DNA from: Clostridiales bacterium UBA1206
Lineage (GTDB): Bacteria > Bacillota > Clostridia > Oscillospirales > CAG-382
DNA length: 47,241 nucleotides
NCBI GenBank assembly: GCA_002310055.1
Contig: DBXS01000020.1
Span: forward strand, 10,522-57,762
Reading direction: 5' to 3'
Below the pieces are notes generated by a model. That model searched no databases. It had not been told where the DNA came from and saw nothing but the letters and a program-made list of their open reading frames with translations. Positions 8,691-16,709 of this stretch are shown here, piece after piece. The position numbers were made by a program, and so were the translations under genes. Every line of letters begins with the position of its first letter. The stretch's first letter is position 1.

Positions 8691-8719
8691 ATTATATACT
8701 CGCGGCGTGTTGTTGTCAA
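8691..8719 (-). promoter_or_regulatory. Perfect-consensus sigma-A promoter upstream of rpe
   Basis: On the minus strand, TTGACA (8714-8719) and TATAAT (8691-8696) are separated by 17 bases: both hexamers and the spacing are exact consensus. Start expected near 8684. It lies just past the stop of the DUF4363 gene, so rpe can be transcribed independently of the upstream pair. Confidence 0.85.
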
Positions 8720-8721
8720 TA

Positions 8722-9069
8722 TCAAAAGACGTTCAAAAAATCCCACGCATCGCCGCCGGCGATATTTTCCAGCGCCGCCACAAGGCGGCGCTTCGCCGTT
8801 ATGAACGCCGTTTCGTCGCCGGCGCTCGCCGCGCTCGCCGCGTCGCACGCCGCGCCGTCCACCCGTTCCAGCATACATTCGCGGACGCTGAGTGCAAAGC
8901 GTTTTCGCGCGTTCTTCCACTCTTTTTCAAATTCCGCCACCGTTTGCGGAGTCATTTCGCGCGCCGCTTCGCATAAAATTTCCGCCCGCCGTTTGTTGCG
9001 GGCGCCGCTTAAGCATACGAGTGCGAGAATTGCGGCAAGAAGCAGGACCGATATTAGAAATCTCTTCAT
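8722..9069 (-). CDS. DUF4363-like small membrane-anchored protein
   Basis: A 115-residue protein with one N-terminal membrane helix (FLISVLLLAAILALVCL) and a helical, charged outer or periplasmic-side domain. Its size, its layout and its position directly after a DUF421 gene match the DUF4363 family of Firmicutes, whose function is unknown. It overlaps the upstream DUF421 gene by four bases, so the two are almost certainly co-translated and may form one membrane complex. The family call relies on gene order as much as sequence. Confidence 0.65.
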   Translation of the reverse strand: MKRFLISVLLLAAILALVCLSGARNKRRAEILCEAAREMTPQTVAEFEKEWKNARKRFALSVRECMLERVDGAACDAASAASAGDETAFITAKRRLVAALENIAGGDAWDFLNVF

Positions 9070-9746
9070 TTTTTGCCCTTTTCGCTTTGCGCGGTCTTGA
9101 TGCCGCCTTTGCGGTCCACGGTCATATATAACGTCTGCGCGGGGTTTATCCCGCGCTTTTTCAGCTCTTCAAGTATCGCTTTTTCGTCTTTTCCGCGCGC
9201 CTCGGCAAAACGGCGGATCACCGCGCCTTCGGTCATCACCGGAAGCTCTGCGCCGGTCTCTTCGGCGGAAATCCCCGCGCCCTCGAACGTCAGCGGCGAC
9301 GCGCTCTTGCGCGTAAGCACCGTCAGTTTTCCGGATTGCTCCAGTATCACGCATTCGGCGTCGTCGGGCGAAGAAAGCCCCGCGCTCCGCACGGCGGCAA
9401 GCACCTCTTCCGCCGAGATCCGCGCTTTTTCAAGCGTTTTTTCGTCTATTCTGCCGTCTTCCATAAGCACCAGCGGCTCGCCGTATATGTGCCGGCGCAG
9501 ACGCGGTATCTTTTTGCACGCAAAAGCGGTCGTTACCTCCAGCGCGCCGAGCGTCAGCACCGGGACGAGCCCGTGCAGCAGCGGAATGTCGCGGTCCGCC
9601 ACCGGAATGGACGCAATCTGCGATATCATCACCGCCGCCACGAATTCGGGCAGCTGCAGTTCGCCTATCTGGCGCTTGCCCATAAGCCGCATCACCGCGG
9701 TAAGAGTTATATAAAGTATCAGCGTGCGCAGAAAAATCGCCGCCAT
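9066..9746 (-). CDS. DUF421 (YetF-type) membrane protein
   Basis: A 226-residue protein of the DUF421/YetF family. Seen: three hydrophobic helices in the first 80 residues, the family motif LMGKRQIGELQLPEF, and a cytoplasmic C-terminal half with GEPLVLMEDGRID, LRSAGLSSPDDAECVILEQ-like segments and LYMTVDRKGGI. Bacillus members are linked to the spore or cell envelope, but the biochemical role is not established. The start is supported by AAAGGGGTG upstream. It is the first gene of a pair with the DUF4363-like gene (ATGA-type overlap). Confidence 0.85.
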   Translation of the reverse strand: MAAIFLRTLILYITLTAVMRLMGKRQIGELQLPEFVAAVMISQIASIPVADRDIPLLHGLVPVLTLGALEVTTAFACKKIPRLRRHIYGEPLVLMEDGRIDEKTLEKARISAEEVLAAVRSAGLSSPDDAECVILEQSGKLTVLTRKSASPLTFEGAGISAEETGAELPVMTEGAVIRRFAEARGKDEKAILEELKKRGINPAQTLYMTVDRKGGIKTAQSEKGKK

Positions 9747-9844
9747 AAAAACACCCCTTTCTATTTTCGGCGCCTTTGCGCCCGAGTATTCGCAAAGAGG
9801 GGAAGTGTTTTTGCGTTTTGCGCGCGTTATTTTGATAATATATA

Positions 9845-9873
9845 TTGAATTAACATATATTTCGTGGTATAAT
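9845..9873 (+). promoter_or_regulatory. Promoter of the apbE-rnf operon
   Basis: TTGAAT (9845-9850), a 17-base spacer, then a perfect TATAAT (9868-9873). Start expected near 9880, only about 25 bases before the TTG start codon of apbE. This is the one clear promoter for the roughly 8.6 kb that follow. Confidence 0.8.
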
Positions 9874-9905
9874 AACGTGATAAATTATGGTTGGAGGTCT
9901 ACGCG

Positions 9906-10877
9906 TTGAAAAAAGCCGCGCTCATTCTGGTGTCCCTCGCGCTGACGCTCGCGGTTTCCTGCGCCGCGCCTTACCGCGGAGCGGTGGAATATGCCATGGG
10001 CGCCGAGGTCACGCAGACCGTATGGGGCGCGGGCGAAGACTGCCTGAAAGCGGCGTTTGACGCGATAGCTGCGCTTGAAGAAGACGTTTCGTACCGCAAA
10101 GACGGCGGAGTCGCTTTGCTCAATTCGGGCAAAACGGTAAACGGCGGCGACGCGTACGGCATTATAGTAAAAAGCGTCGAGCTCTGGCGCGAAACCGGCG
10201 GCGCATACGATATCACCGTGCTGCCTCTGGTCCGCGCGTGGGGTTTCGACTCCGGCGAACCGCATATTCCCGCCGCAAGCGAGCTCGCGTCCGCGCTCGC
10301 GATAACGGGCGGCGAAAACATAATATTCGGCGCGGACGGGATACGCCTTGCGAACGGCGCGCAGATCGATCTTTCCGCCGCCGGAAAAGGCGCCGCCTGC
10401 CAAAAAGCCGTGGAAACGTACAAAGCCCGGGGCGCTTCGGGCGGGGTGGTCACCGTGGGCGGCAGCGTGGGCGTTTTCGGAACCAAAAACGGAAGCCCGT
10501 TCAGAATAGCCGTCAGAAGCCCGTTCGACCCCGCGGACGCGATAGCGGTGCTCACGCTCACCGATACTTACGTCTCCACCTCCGGCAGCTACGAAAAACG
10601 CTTTTTCGCCGACGGAGCGGAATACCATCATCTGCTCGACCCTTCCACCGGTTACCCCGTTCACAACGGGCTTATATCCGTCACCGTGGTTTGCGGCGAC
10701 GGCGCGCTTTCGGATATGCTTTCTTCCGCCTGCTTTTGCATGGGAATGGAAAAAAGTCTGCCGCTGCTCGAAAAATACTCCGCGTCGGCGCTGTTCGTGC
10801 GCGAAGACGGCGCCGTGTTCGTCACAAAAGAGCTTGCGCCGTACGTTGAATGCGAATCGTACGAGGTGCTGCCGTGA
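9906..10877 (+). CDS. apbE: FAD:protein FMN transferase (ApbE) lipoprotein
   Basis: A 323-residue lipoprotein that cuts FAD and attaches the FMN moiety to a Thr in target proteins. Seen: a basic N-terminus, a hydrophobic core and lipobox LAVSC (Cys about 20), then ApbE motifs: GGAYDITVLPLVRAWGF, IDLSAAGKGAACQKAV, VTVGGSVGVFG, TSGSYEKRF and YHHLLDPSTGYPVHNG. The start is TTG at 9906, 8 bases after GGAGG (9893-9897). It heads the rnf operon. RnfD and RnfG both carry the Dxx(S/T)xAT-type flavinylation motif, so they are the likely substrates on the outer membrane face. The stop overlaps the next gene as GTGA. Confidence 0.93.
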   Translation: MKKAALILVSLALTLAVSCAAPYRGAVEYAMGAEVTQTVWGAGEDCLKAAFDAIAALEEDVSYRKDGGVALLNSGKTVNGGDAYGIIVKSVELWRETGGAYDITVLPLVRAWGFDSGEPHIPAASELASALAITGGENIIFGADGIRLANGAQIDLSAAGKGAACQKAVETYKARGASGGVVTVGGSVGVFGTKNGSPFRIAVRSPFDPADAIAVLTLTDTYVSTSGSYEKRFFADGAEYHHLLDPSTGYPVHNGLISVTVVCGDGALSDMLSSACFCMGMEKSLPLLEKYSASALFVREDGAVFVTKELAPYVECESYEVLP

Positions 10878-11251
10878 AGACGAAACTGTTCAAAAAAGCC
10901 GATCTGTTCATCGCGCTCGCCGTACTTATCACGGGAATTGCCGCGCTGTTACTCATATCGCTTTCGCAAGGCGGCGGCCGCACGGCGGTCGTGGAATACC
11001 GCGGCGAAACGGTAAAGGTCATAGATCTCGATTCGGTCAAGGAAGAATATACTTTTACGGTAAAAGGCGATCTCGAAGTCGTTATAGAAGTGTCGCCGCA
11101 GGGGATACGCTTTTTGTCTTCGCCCTGCCCCGACAAACGCTGCGTGGAGTTCGGGCTTTTGAATAAAAAAGGTCAGGTCGCCGTGTGTATGCCCGCCGGA
11201 GTTTCGGTGCGCATAGCCGGCGAGGGCGAATACGACGGGGTGACGGGATGA
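10874..11251 (+). CDS. NusG domain II-containing membrane-anchored protein
   Basis: A 125-residue protein with one N-terminal helix (IALAVLITGIAALLLI) and an extracytoplasmic beta domain of the NusG-domain-II (DUF1312) type. The GTG start at 10874 overlaps the apbE stop (GTGA), and the stop overlaps the next start (ATGA). It contains SSPCPDKRCVEFGLL, a Cys pair spaced C-x4-C, and VCMPAGVSVRI. In Firmicutes this family sits between apbE and a HepI-type gene near rnf, as here. It may help flavin or electron handling on the outer face, but no activity is established. Confidence 0.85.
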   Translation: MKTKLFKKADLFIALAVLITGIAALLLISLSQGGGRTAVVEYRGETVKVIDLDSVKEEYTFTVKGDLEVVIEVSPQGIRFLSSPCPDKRCVEFGLLNKKGQVAVCMPAGVSVRIAGEGEYDGVTG

Positions 11252-11754
11252 AACGCGGCGAAAAAGTCGCGCTCGCGGGCATGCTTTCGGCTTTCGCCGT
11301 GGCGTCCGGCGCGCTGGAATCGCTCATCCCTCCGCTGCCGTTCGCGCCGCCGGGGTTCAGAATAGGTATTTCAAACGTGGCTTCAATGACCGCCGCCGCC
11401 GCGGTGTCGCCGCTTGCGGCTTTCGCCGTGGCGATAATAAAGAGCGTGTTCGTGCTCATAACGCGCGGGACCACGGCGTTCCTGCTTTCGGTTGCGGGCG
11501 GCCTGGTCTCGGCGTGCGTGACGGTGCTGCTCCTGCGCTTTGCACGCGGAAAAGTGGGCTGCATCGGCATAGGCGTGGCGTCAGCCGCGTTCCACAACCT
11601 TGCGCAGGTGTGCGTGTATTCGCTCATCATAGGCACGGCGGCGTTCTGGTATCTGCCGTATCTGCTCATACTCGGCTCATTCTGCGGCGCGCTCACGGGG
11701 ATACTGCTCGACCTTGCGCTCAGATTCATTTCAAAACGCGATTACGCGCCTTGA
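11248..11754 (+). CDS. Gx transporter / HepI-type membrane protein
   Basis: A 168-residue, strongly hydrophobic protein with about five helices. It matches the family often named 'heptaprenyl diphosphate synthase component I' or 'Gx transporter'. Seen: GMLSAFAVASGALESLIPPL, the PPGFRIGISNV segment, AAFHNLAQVCVYSLIIG and GILLDLALRFISKR. Members resemble the substrate-binding subunit of ECF-type transporters, and several in rnf/apbE neighbourhoods are suspected to move flavin or a quinone precursor. That role is inference. The start ATG overlaps the previous stop (ATGA). Confidence 0.8.
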   Translation: MKRGEKVALAGMLSAFAVASGALESLIPPLPFAPPGFRIGISNVASMTAAAAVSPLAAFAVAIIKSVFVLITRGTTAFLLSVAGGLVSACVTVLLLRFARGKVGCIGIGVASAAFHNLAQVCVYSLIIGTAAFWYLPYLLILGSFCGALTGILLDLALRFISKRDYAP

Positions 11755-11809
11755 CGGCGCCGAACATAAACATTGACCGCGATTTTCAGCGGTAAAGAAA
11801 GGGAACGAT

Positions 11810-13144
11810 ATGGAACAAGCCGTTTTTCCTAAAAAGCCGTATTCCGGCCGCGGCGGCGCAAAGACGCCCCATTATAAGAACACCTGCGGCAGGGAATCGA
11901 TATCCGTCCCGCTGCCGGGGATGATAGTGCTGCCCGTTCAGCAGCATATCGGCGCGCCGTGCGTGCCGTGCGTAAAGGCCGGCGACCGGGTGCTCGTCGG
12001 GCAGGTGATCGCCGACACCACCGCGTTCGTGTCCGCGCCCGTGCATTCTTCGGTGTCCGGCACCGTCAAAAAGATCGCAAGGATACGGATGCCCAACGGC
12101 TCCCCCTGCGACGCGGTGTTTATAGAACCCGACGGACTGCAGGAGCTTTCGCCGGATATAAAGCCGCCCGAGGTCAACGACCGCGAATCGCTGCTCAAAG
12201 CCGTGCGCGCTTCCGGCTGCGTGGGGCTCGGCGGCGCGGGGTTCCCCACTCACGTCAAGCTCAATGTCACGCCCGACAAAGCCGATACGCTTATCGTCAA
12301 CGGCGCGGAATGCGAACCGTACATCACCTGCGACCACCGCGAGATACTCGAAAATTCGTGGAACATAATGAGCGGCCTTTACACGCTGCAGGAACTTTTG
12401 GGTTTCAAGCGCGTGATAATAGGCGTTGAAAACAACAAGCCGGACGCCATCGAGCTTTTGGAAAGCATAGCCGAAAGCGAAACGTACGATCCGCACGACC
12501 GCATAAAAGTGCTCAAGCTCAAGACCAACTACCCCCAGGGCGCCGAAAAAGTGCTCGTCCGCTCGTGTACGGGCAGGACGGTACCGGCGGGCAAGCTCCC
12601 GCTCGACGCCGGCTGCGTGGTCATAAACATCACCACGCTTTCGTTCATCGCCGATTATTTAAAGACCGGCGTGCCGCTTATCAAAAAGCGCATAACCGTC
12701 GACGGCTCCGCCGTGGGGATGCGCGGCAACTATATAGTCCCCGTGGGCGTTCCCATAGCCGACGTGCTCGATTTCTGTAAAGTCAAAAACGCCGAAAAAG
12801 TGCTTATGGGCGGTCCGATGATGGGCGTCGCGGTGTCGGATCTTTCCACGCCGGTGCTCAAACAGAACAACGCCATCCTGGCGTTTTCGGGCAAGGACGC
12901 CGAAGTCCCGCCCGAAACGGCGTGCATCAACTGCGGCAGGTGCATCACCTCCTGCCCCATGCGGCTACAGCCGGTGCGCATCCAGCGCGCGGCGGCGCGC
13001 AAAGACGTCGCCGAGCTCGAAAAACTCGGCGTTATGAACTGCATAGAATGCGGGTGCTGTACCTACAACTGCCCCGCAAAGCGGTATATCACCCAGCAGA
13101 TGCGCGTGGCGAAAGCCATACTGCGCGAATCAAAGCAGAAGTAA
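11810..13144 (+). CDS. rnfC: Rnf complex subunit C (NADH/FMN and iron-sulfur subunit)
   Basis: A 444-residue peripheral subunit of the ferredoxin:NAD+ oxidoreductase (Rnf), which couples electron flow to Na+ or H+ export. Seen: the RnfC N-terminal barrel region, the nucleotide/FMN segment LGGAGFPTHVKL with NGAECEPYITCDHR, and two 4Fe-4S motifs, CINCGRCITSCP (Cys 372, 375, 378, 382) and CIECGCCTYNCP (411, 414, 417, 421). It lacks the long C-terminal extension found in proteobacterial RnfC, as is usual in Firmicutes. A 55-base gap precedes it with no terminator, so it is likely co-transcribed from the apbE promoter. Confidence 0.95.
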   Translation: MEQAVFPKKPYSGRGGAKTPHYKNTCGRESISVPLPGMIVLPVQQHIGAPCVPCVKAGDRVLVGQVIADTTAFVSAPVHSSVSGTVKKIARIRMPNGSPCDAVFIEPDGLQELSPDIKPPEVNDRESLLKAVRASGCVGLGGAGFPTHVKLNVTPDKADTLIVNGAECEPYITCDHREILENSWNIMSGLYTLQELLGFKRVIIGVENNKPDAIELLESIAESETYDPHDRIKVLKLKTNYPQGAEKVLVRSCTGRTVPAGKLPLDAGCVVINITTLSFIADYLKTGVPLIKKRITVDGSAVGMRGNYIVPVGVPIADVLDFCKVKNAEKVLMGGPMMGVAVSDLSTPVLKQNNAILAFSGKDAEVPPETACINCGRCITSCPMRLQPVRIQRAAARKDVAELEKLGVMNCIECGCCTYNCPAKRYITQQMRVAKAILRESKQK

Positions 13145-13156
13145 GGAGTGGAAAAA

Positions 13157-14077
13157 ATGGATAAACTCAACGTTTCTTCATCGCCGCACATACGCGGCGG
13201 ACGTTCCACGCAGAACATAATGCTCGACGTGCTCATAGCGCTGCTGCCCTGCGTTATCGCGGGAACGGTCTATTTCGGGTTCCGCGCGCTGCTCGTCGTG
13301 GCGGTCACGGCGGCTTCGGCGGTGCTCGCAGAATACGTTTCGCGCATCGTTATGAAACGCGAACAGACGGCGCAGGACCTTTCGGCGCTTGTGTCCGGCG
13401 TGATACTGGGGCTCATACTTCCCGCCGACTGCCCGCTGATAATAGCGGCGTTCGGTTCGGTGGTGGCGATAGTCGTTGTAAAGCAGATGTTCGGCGGCAT
13501 AGGTCAGAACTTCGCCAACCCGGCGTGCACCGCGCGTATAGTGCTGCTCATCTCGTTTTCGGGAGTTTCGCAGTTTTCCAAGACTGTATATATGGCGGAC
13601 GCCGTGACTTCGGCCACCCCGCTCGCCGCTGAAAAAGGCGCTTATTCGCTGCTCGACGTGTTTTTGGGCAACACTCCCGGCTGCGTGGGCGAGACCTGCG
13701 CGGCGGCGATCCTTCTGGGCTTTGTTTATCTGCTGGCCCGCAAGGTCGTGACTCCCACCATCACGCTCGCGTATCTCGGATCGGCGGCGGTCATGGCGCT
13801 CATCTGCGGCCAGGACGTGCCTTACCAGCTGCTTTCGGGCGGGCTGCTTTTCGGCGCGGTGTTTATGGCGACAGACTACGCCACGTCTCCCGTCACCTTC
13901 GTGGGCAAGCTCATTTTCGGGATCGGCTGCGGTATAATCACGATCCTCATACGCGTTTACGCGTCGCTGCCGGAAGGCGTTTCGTACGCCATACTGCTTA
14001 TGAACATAATCTCGCCGCGGCTCGACGACATATATTACGCGCGTCCTCTGGGCGCGGGCAAGGGGGCGGCGAAATGA
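13157..14077 (+). CDS. rnfD: Rnf complex subunit D, flavinylated membrane protein
   Basis: A 306-residue polytopic subunit. Seen: SSPHIRGGRSTQNIMLDVLIALLP at the N-terminus (shown in parts), multiple helices, the covalent-FMN motif DAVTSAT with acceptor Thr at 154, and the terminal MNIISPRLDD. The start is ATG at 13157, 8 bases after AAGGAG; the in-frame GTG at 13148 overlaps that ribosome binding site and is rejected. The stop overlaps rnfG (ATGA). FMN attachment by the operon's own ApbE follows from the motif and gene order. Confidence 0.95.
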   Translation: MDKLNVSSSPHIRGGRSTQNIMLDVLIALLPCVIAGTVYFGFRALLVVAVTAASAVLAEYVSRIVMKREQTAQDLSALVSGVILGLILPADCPLIIAAFGSVVAIVVVKQMFGGIGQNFANPACTARIVLLISFSGVSQFSKTVYMADAVTSATPLAAEKGAYSLLDVFLGNTPGCVGETCAAAILLGFVYLLARKVVTPTITLAYLGSAAVMALICGQDVPYQLLSGGLLFGAVFMATDYATSPVTFVGKLIFGIGCGIITILIRVYASLPEGVSYAILLMNIISPRLDDIYYARPLGAGKGAAK

Positions 14078-14601
14078 ACGGAAAATTCAAAAAAGTCTTC
14101 ATTCCGGCGCTCTCGCTCTTCTGCATCTGCCTGGTCTCGGCGCTGCTCCTGGCGCTGACGAACGAGCTGACGCACCAAAAGATAGCCGACGCGGCTAAGC
14201 AGGAAGAGATACGGCAGCGCACGGTCGTGTGCCCCGCTGCCGAACGGTTCGAAGAAAAAGACGGCTACGCGCTCGCGTACGACGCAAACAATAACGTCGC
14301 CGGTTACGTCTTCGTCACCGAAGGCAAGGGCTACGGCGGAACGATATCCGTTATGACCGGTATCGACGTGAACGGAGTCATAACCGGAGTCAAGGTGCTT
14401 TCGCATTCCGAAACGTCGTCCTACGGCGGAAAAGCGATAAAGAACGATTTCACGGACGAATACACGGGCAAACCGGTGCAGACGTTCGTCAAGGGCAAAA
14501 ACATCGACGGCTGGACCGGAGCCACCCGCACCACCAACGGCGTGGCTCAGGCGGTCAACGCCGCGTGCGAAAAATATAACGCGCTGAAAGGAGGGGAATG
14601 A
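14074..14601 (+). CDS. rnfG: Rnf complex subunit G, covalently flavinylated
   Basis: A 175-residue subunit with one N-terminal helix (FIPALSLFCICLVSALLLAL) and an outward-facing FMN-binding domain. The motif DGWTGAT at 145-151 matches the ApbE recognition pattern Dgx(s/t)gAT, with Thr 151 as FMN acceptor. GTISVMTGIDVNGVITGVKV and HSETSSYGGKA are typical of the fold. The start overlaps the rnfD stop by four bases. It relays electrons within the Rnf complex. Confidence 0.95.
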   Translation: MNGKFKKVFIPALSLFCICLVSALLLALTNELTHQKIADAAKQEEIRQRTVVCPAAERFEEKDGYALAYDANNNVAGYVFVTEGKGYGGTISVMTGIDVNGVITGVKVLSHSETSSYGGKAIKNDFTDEYTGKPVQTFVKGKNIDGWTGATRTTNGVAQAVNAACEKYNALKGGE

Positions 14602-14602
14602 T

Positions 14603-15286
14603 ATGGCGGGCAATATGAAAGAGTTCACCAAAGGGCTCATTAAAGAAAACCCCACGCTGGTACTGCTTCTGGGCACCTGTCCCACGCTTGCCATCTCGTC
14701 TTCGGCGCTCGACAGTCTGGGGATGGGTGTCGCCGCCACGCTCGTGCTGGTCTGCTCCAACGCGGTCATATCGGCGCTCAAGAAGTTCATTCCCGATTCG
14801 GTGCGCATACCCGCGTTCATAACCGTCATCGCCTCGTTCGTTTCCATCATACAGATGCTCATCAAGGCGTTCGTTCCGGCGCTCGACAAATCGCTGGGCA
14901 TATTCCTGCCGCTCATCGTCGTCAACTGCATAATCCTGGGCAGGGCGGAGATGTTCGCTTCCAAAAACAAAGTCTGGCCTTCGGTGCTCGACGGGCTCGG
15001 AATGGGCTGCGGATTCACGCTCGCCATCACCGCGATGGGCGTCATACGCGAACTTCTGGGCAGCGGAACGCTGTTCGGCATATCGGTCACCGACAAGATC
15101 GTTGAACCCATAGGCATTTTCGCAATGACGGCGGGCGGGTTCTTCGTGTACGGCATACTCATAGCGCTCGTCAACAAAATAGCAAAGCGCAGGAATCCCG
15201 AACCGGGCTGCGCTTCCTGCCCCATGGCTTCGCTTTGCCAAAGCAAAGACAAGCGTGAATGCGGCGAAGGAGGCGAAGACAAATGA
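14603..15286 (+). CDS. rnfE: Rnf complex subunit E
   Basis: A 227-residue membrane subunit of the RnfA/RnfE family, which forms the ion channel core. Seen: KENPTLVLLLGTCPTLAIS (first helix, with the conserved Cys thought to bind iron-sulfur), NCIILGRAEMFASKN and GMGCGFTLAITAMGVIRELLG. The ribosome binding site AGGAGGGG lies 6 bases upstream. An unusual Cys-rich tail after the last helix holds CASCPMASLC and a further Cys; such tails occur in some Firmicutes RnfE, and their role is unknown. Confidence 0.94.
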   Translation: MAGNMKEFTKGLIKENPTLVLLLGTCPTLAISSSALDSLGMGVAATLVLVCSNAVISALKKFIPDSVRIPAFITVIASFVSIIQMLIKAFVPALDKSLGIFLPLIVVNCIILGRAEMFASKNKVWPSVLDGLGMGCGFTLAITAMGVIRELLGSGTLFGISVTDKIVEPIGIFAMTAGGFFVYGILIALVNKIAKRRNPEPGCASCPMASLCQSKDKRECGEGGEDK

Positions 15287-15912
15287 TATCTCCCGTTATA
15301 TCGCTGCTCGCCATAGTGCTTTCTTCCATACTCACCGAAAACTACGTGCTGGCGCAGTCCATAGGCATATGCCCGTTCTTAGGCGTTTCCAAAAAGACCG
15401 GCACCGCGGTGGGGATGTCGCTCGCCGTCACGTTCGTTATGACGATGGCGGTCGCGGTCACCTGGCCCATACAGCATTTCGTGCTCGAAAAGTTCGGGCT
15501 CGAATATCTTCAGACCATAGTCTTCATACTCGTAATAGCCGCGCTGGTGCAGCTCGTCGAGGCAATACTCAAAAAATACGTCCCCGCGCTTTACCGCGCG
15601 CTGGGCGTTTACCTGCCGCTCATCACCACCAACTGCGCGGTGCTCGCCGTCACGGTGCTCTGCGCCGGCAGGACGGGGACCGTCATCTACGGCAACACCT
15701 ACGGTTTCGGCTCGGCGCTCGTCAACGCGCTGGGTTCGGGCGCCGGATATATGGTCGCAATGGTGCTGTTTTCGGGCGTCAGACAAAAAATGGAAAACAG
15801 CGACGTGCCCGAATTCCTCAAGGGCATGCCAATAACTCTCATAGCCGCTTCTATCCTCGCGCTTTCGTTCCTGGGGTTCGGCGGCATGGTCGAAAATCTG
15901 CTGGGGGTGTAA
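15283..15912 (+). CDS. rnfA: Rnf complex subunit A
   Basis: A 209-residue membrane subunit homologous to RnfE. Seen: LSSILTENYVLAQSIGICPFLG with the conserved Cys (shown across two parts in the protein), ITTNCAVLAVTVLCAG with the second family Cys, and a GFGSALVNALGSGAGYMVAMV helix region. The start ATG at 15283 overlaps the rnfE stop (ATGA); an upstream in-frame codon that would add an Arg-rich octapeptide is only the shadow of the rnfE tail. It pairs with RnfE in the membrane core. Confidence 0.94.
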   Translation: MISPVISLLAIVLSSILTENYVLAQSIGICPFLGVSKKTGTAVGMSLAVTFVMTMAVAVTWPIQHFVLEKFGLEYLQTIVFILVIAALVQLVEAILKKYVPALYRALGVYLPLITTNCAVLAVTVLCAGRTGTVIYGNTYGFGSALVNALGSGAGYMVAMVLFSGVRQKMENSDVPEFLKGMPITLIAASILALSFLGFGGMVENLLGV

Positions 15913-15916
15913 TGCT

Positions 15917-16702
15917 GTGAACGGTATAGTTATAGCCGCCGTCGTAGTCGCGGGCATAGGACTTGCCGCGGGGATCCTGCTCGGCATAGCTTCTATTGTG
16001 TTTTCGGTCAAACAAAACGAAAAAGAACAAAAACTGCTTGAGATCCTTCCCGGCGCCAACTGCGGCGCGTGCTCGTTCGCGGGCTGCGCCGATTACGCGC
16101 GCGCCCTCGCCACCGGCAAGGTCAAGATAACGCTCTGCCCGGTGGGCGGCGAAGAAGGCGTTAAAAAAATAGCCGCGGTGCTTGGCGTCGACGCCGGCGA
16201 AACGCGCAAAAAAGTCGCCTTCGTGCAGTGCGCGGGCGATTGCGAACACGCCAAACAGCGCGCCGATTATAAAGGCGTGCCCACCTGCTACGCCGCAAAC
16301 CTGCTCTGCAAGGGCGAAAAGAAATGCGCCTACGGCTGCGCCGGGCTCGGCGACTGCGTGGAGGCGTGCAAATACGGCGCGATTTCCGTGCAGAACGGGG
16401 TCGCCGTGGTGGATTGTTCCAAATGCGTGGGCTGCGGCATGTGCGCCGCCGCCTGCCCCAAAAAGCTCATAACGCTCGTTTACGCGGGCAATTACGCGCA
16501 CGTCGCCTGCCGCAACGCCGACAAGGGCGGCGAAACGCGCGCCGTCTGCTCGGCGGGATGCATAGGCTGCGGAAAATGCGTGCGCACCTGCGAAAACGGC
16601 GCGATAACGCTGCTCGACAACCATGCGCAGATAGATATTGAAAAATGTATCGGCTGCGGAAAATGCGTCCCGGCCTGCCCGGTGGGCGCGATAAGGATAT
16701 AG
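15917..16702 (+). CDS. rnfB: Rnf complex subunit B, polyferredoxin
   Basis: A 261-residue ferredoxin-accepting subunit. Seen: an N-terminal membrane helix; the first cluster motif C49-x2-C52-x4-C57-x16-C74 typical of RnfB; then C137-x3-C141-x5-C147-x3-C151 and three classical C-x2-C-x2-C-x3-C motifs starting at Cys 170, 215 and 244, with further Cys at 105, 109, 124, 131, 167, 198 and 211. It is shorter than the largest clostridial RnfB proteins. The start is GTG at 15917, after a GGGGGTG-rich stretch. It is the last rnf gene, followed after 7 bases by a membrane protein gene. Confidence 0.95.
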   Translation: MNGIVIAAVVVAGIGLAAGILLGIASIVFSVKQNEKEQKLLEILPGANCGACSFAGCADYARALATGKVKITLCPVGGEEGVKKIAAVLGVDAGETRKKVAFVQCAGDCEHAKQRADYKGVPTCYAANLLCKGEKKCAYGCAGLGDCVEACKYGAISVQNGVAVVDCSKCVGCGMCAAACPKKLITLVYAGNYAHVACRNADKGGETRAVCSAGCIGCGKCVRTCENGAITLLDNHAQIDIEKCIGCGKCVPACPVGAIRI

Positions 16703-16709
16703 GTGCCGT

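Noticed and set aside
8546..8920. In-frame N-terminal extension of rpe
   Set aside because: It runs through an exact consensus promoter and the leader hairpin. Rpe has a normal start with AAAGGA at 8545.
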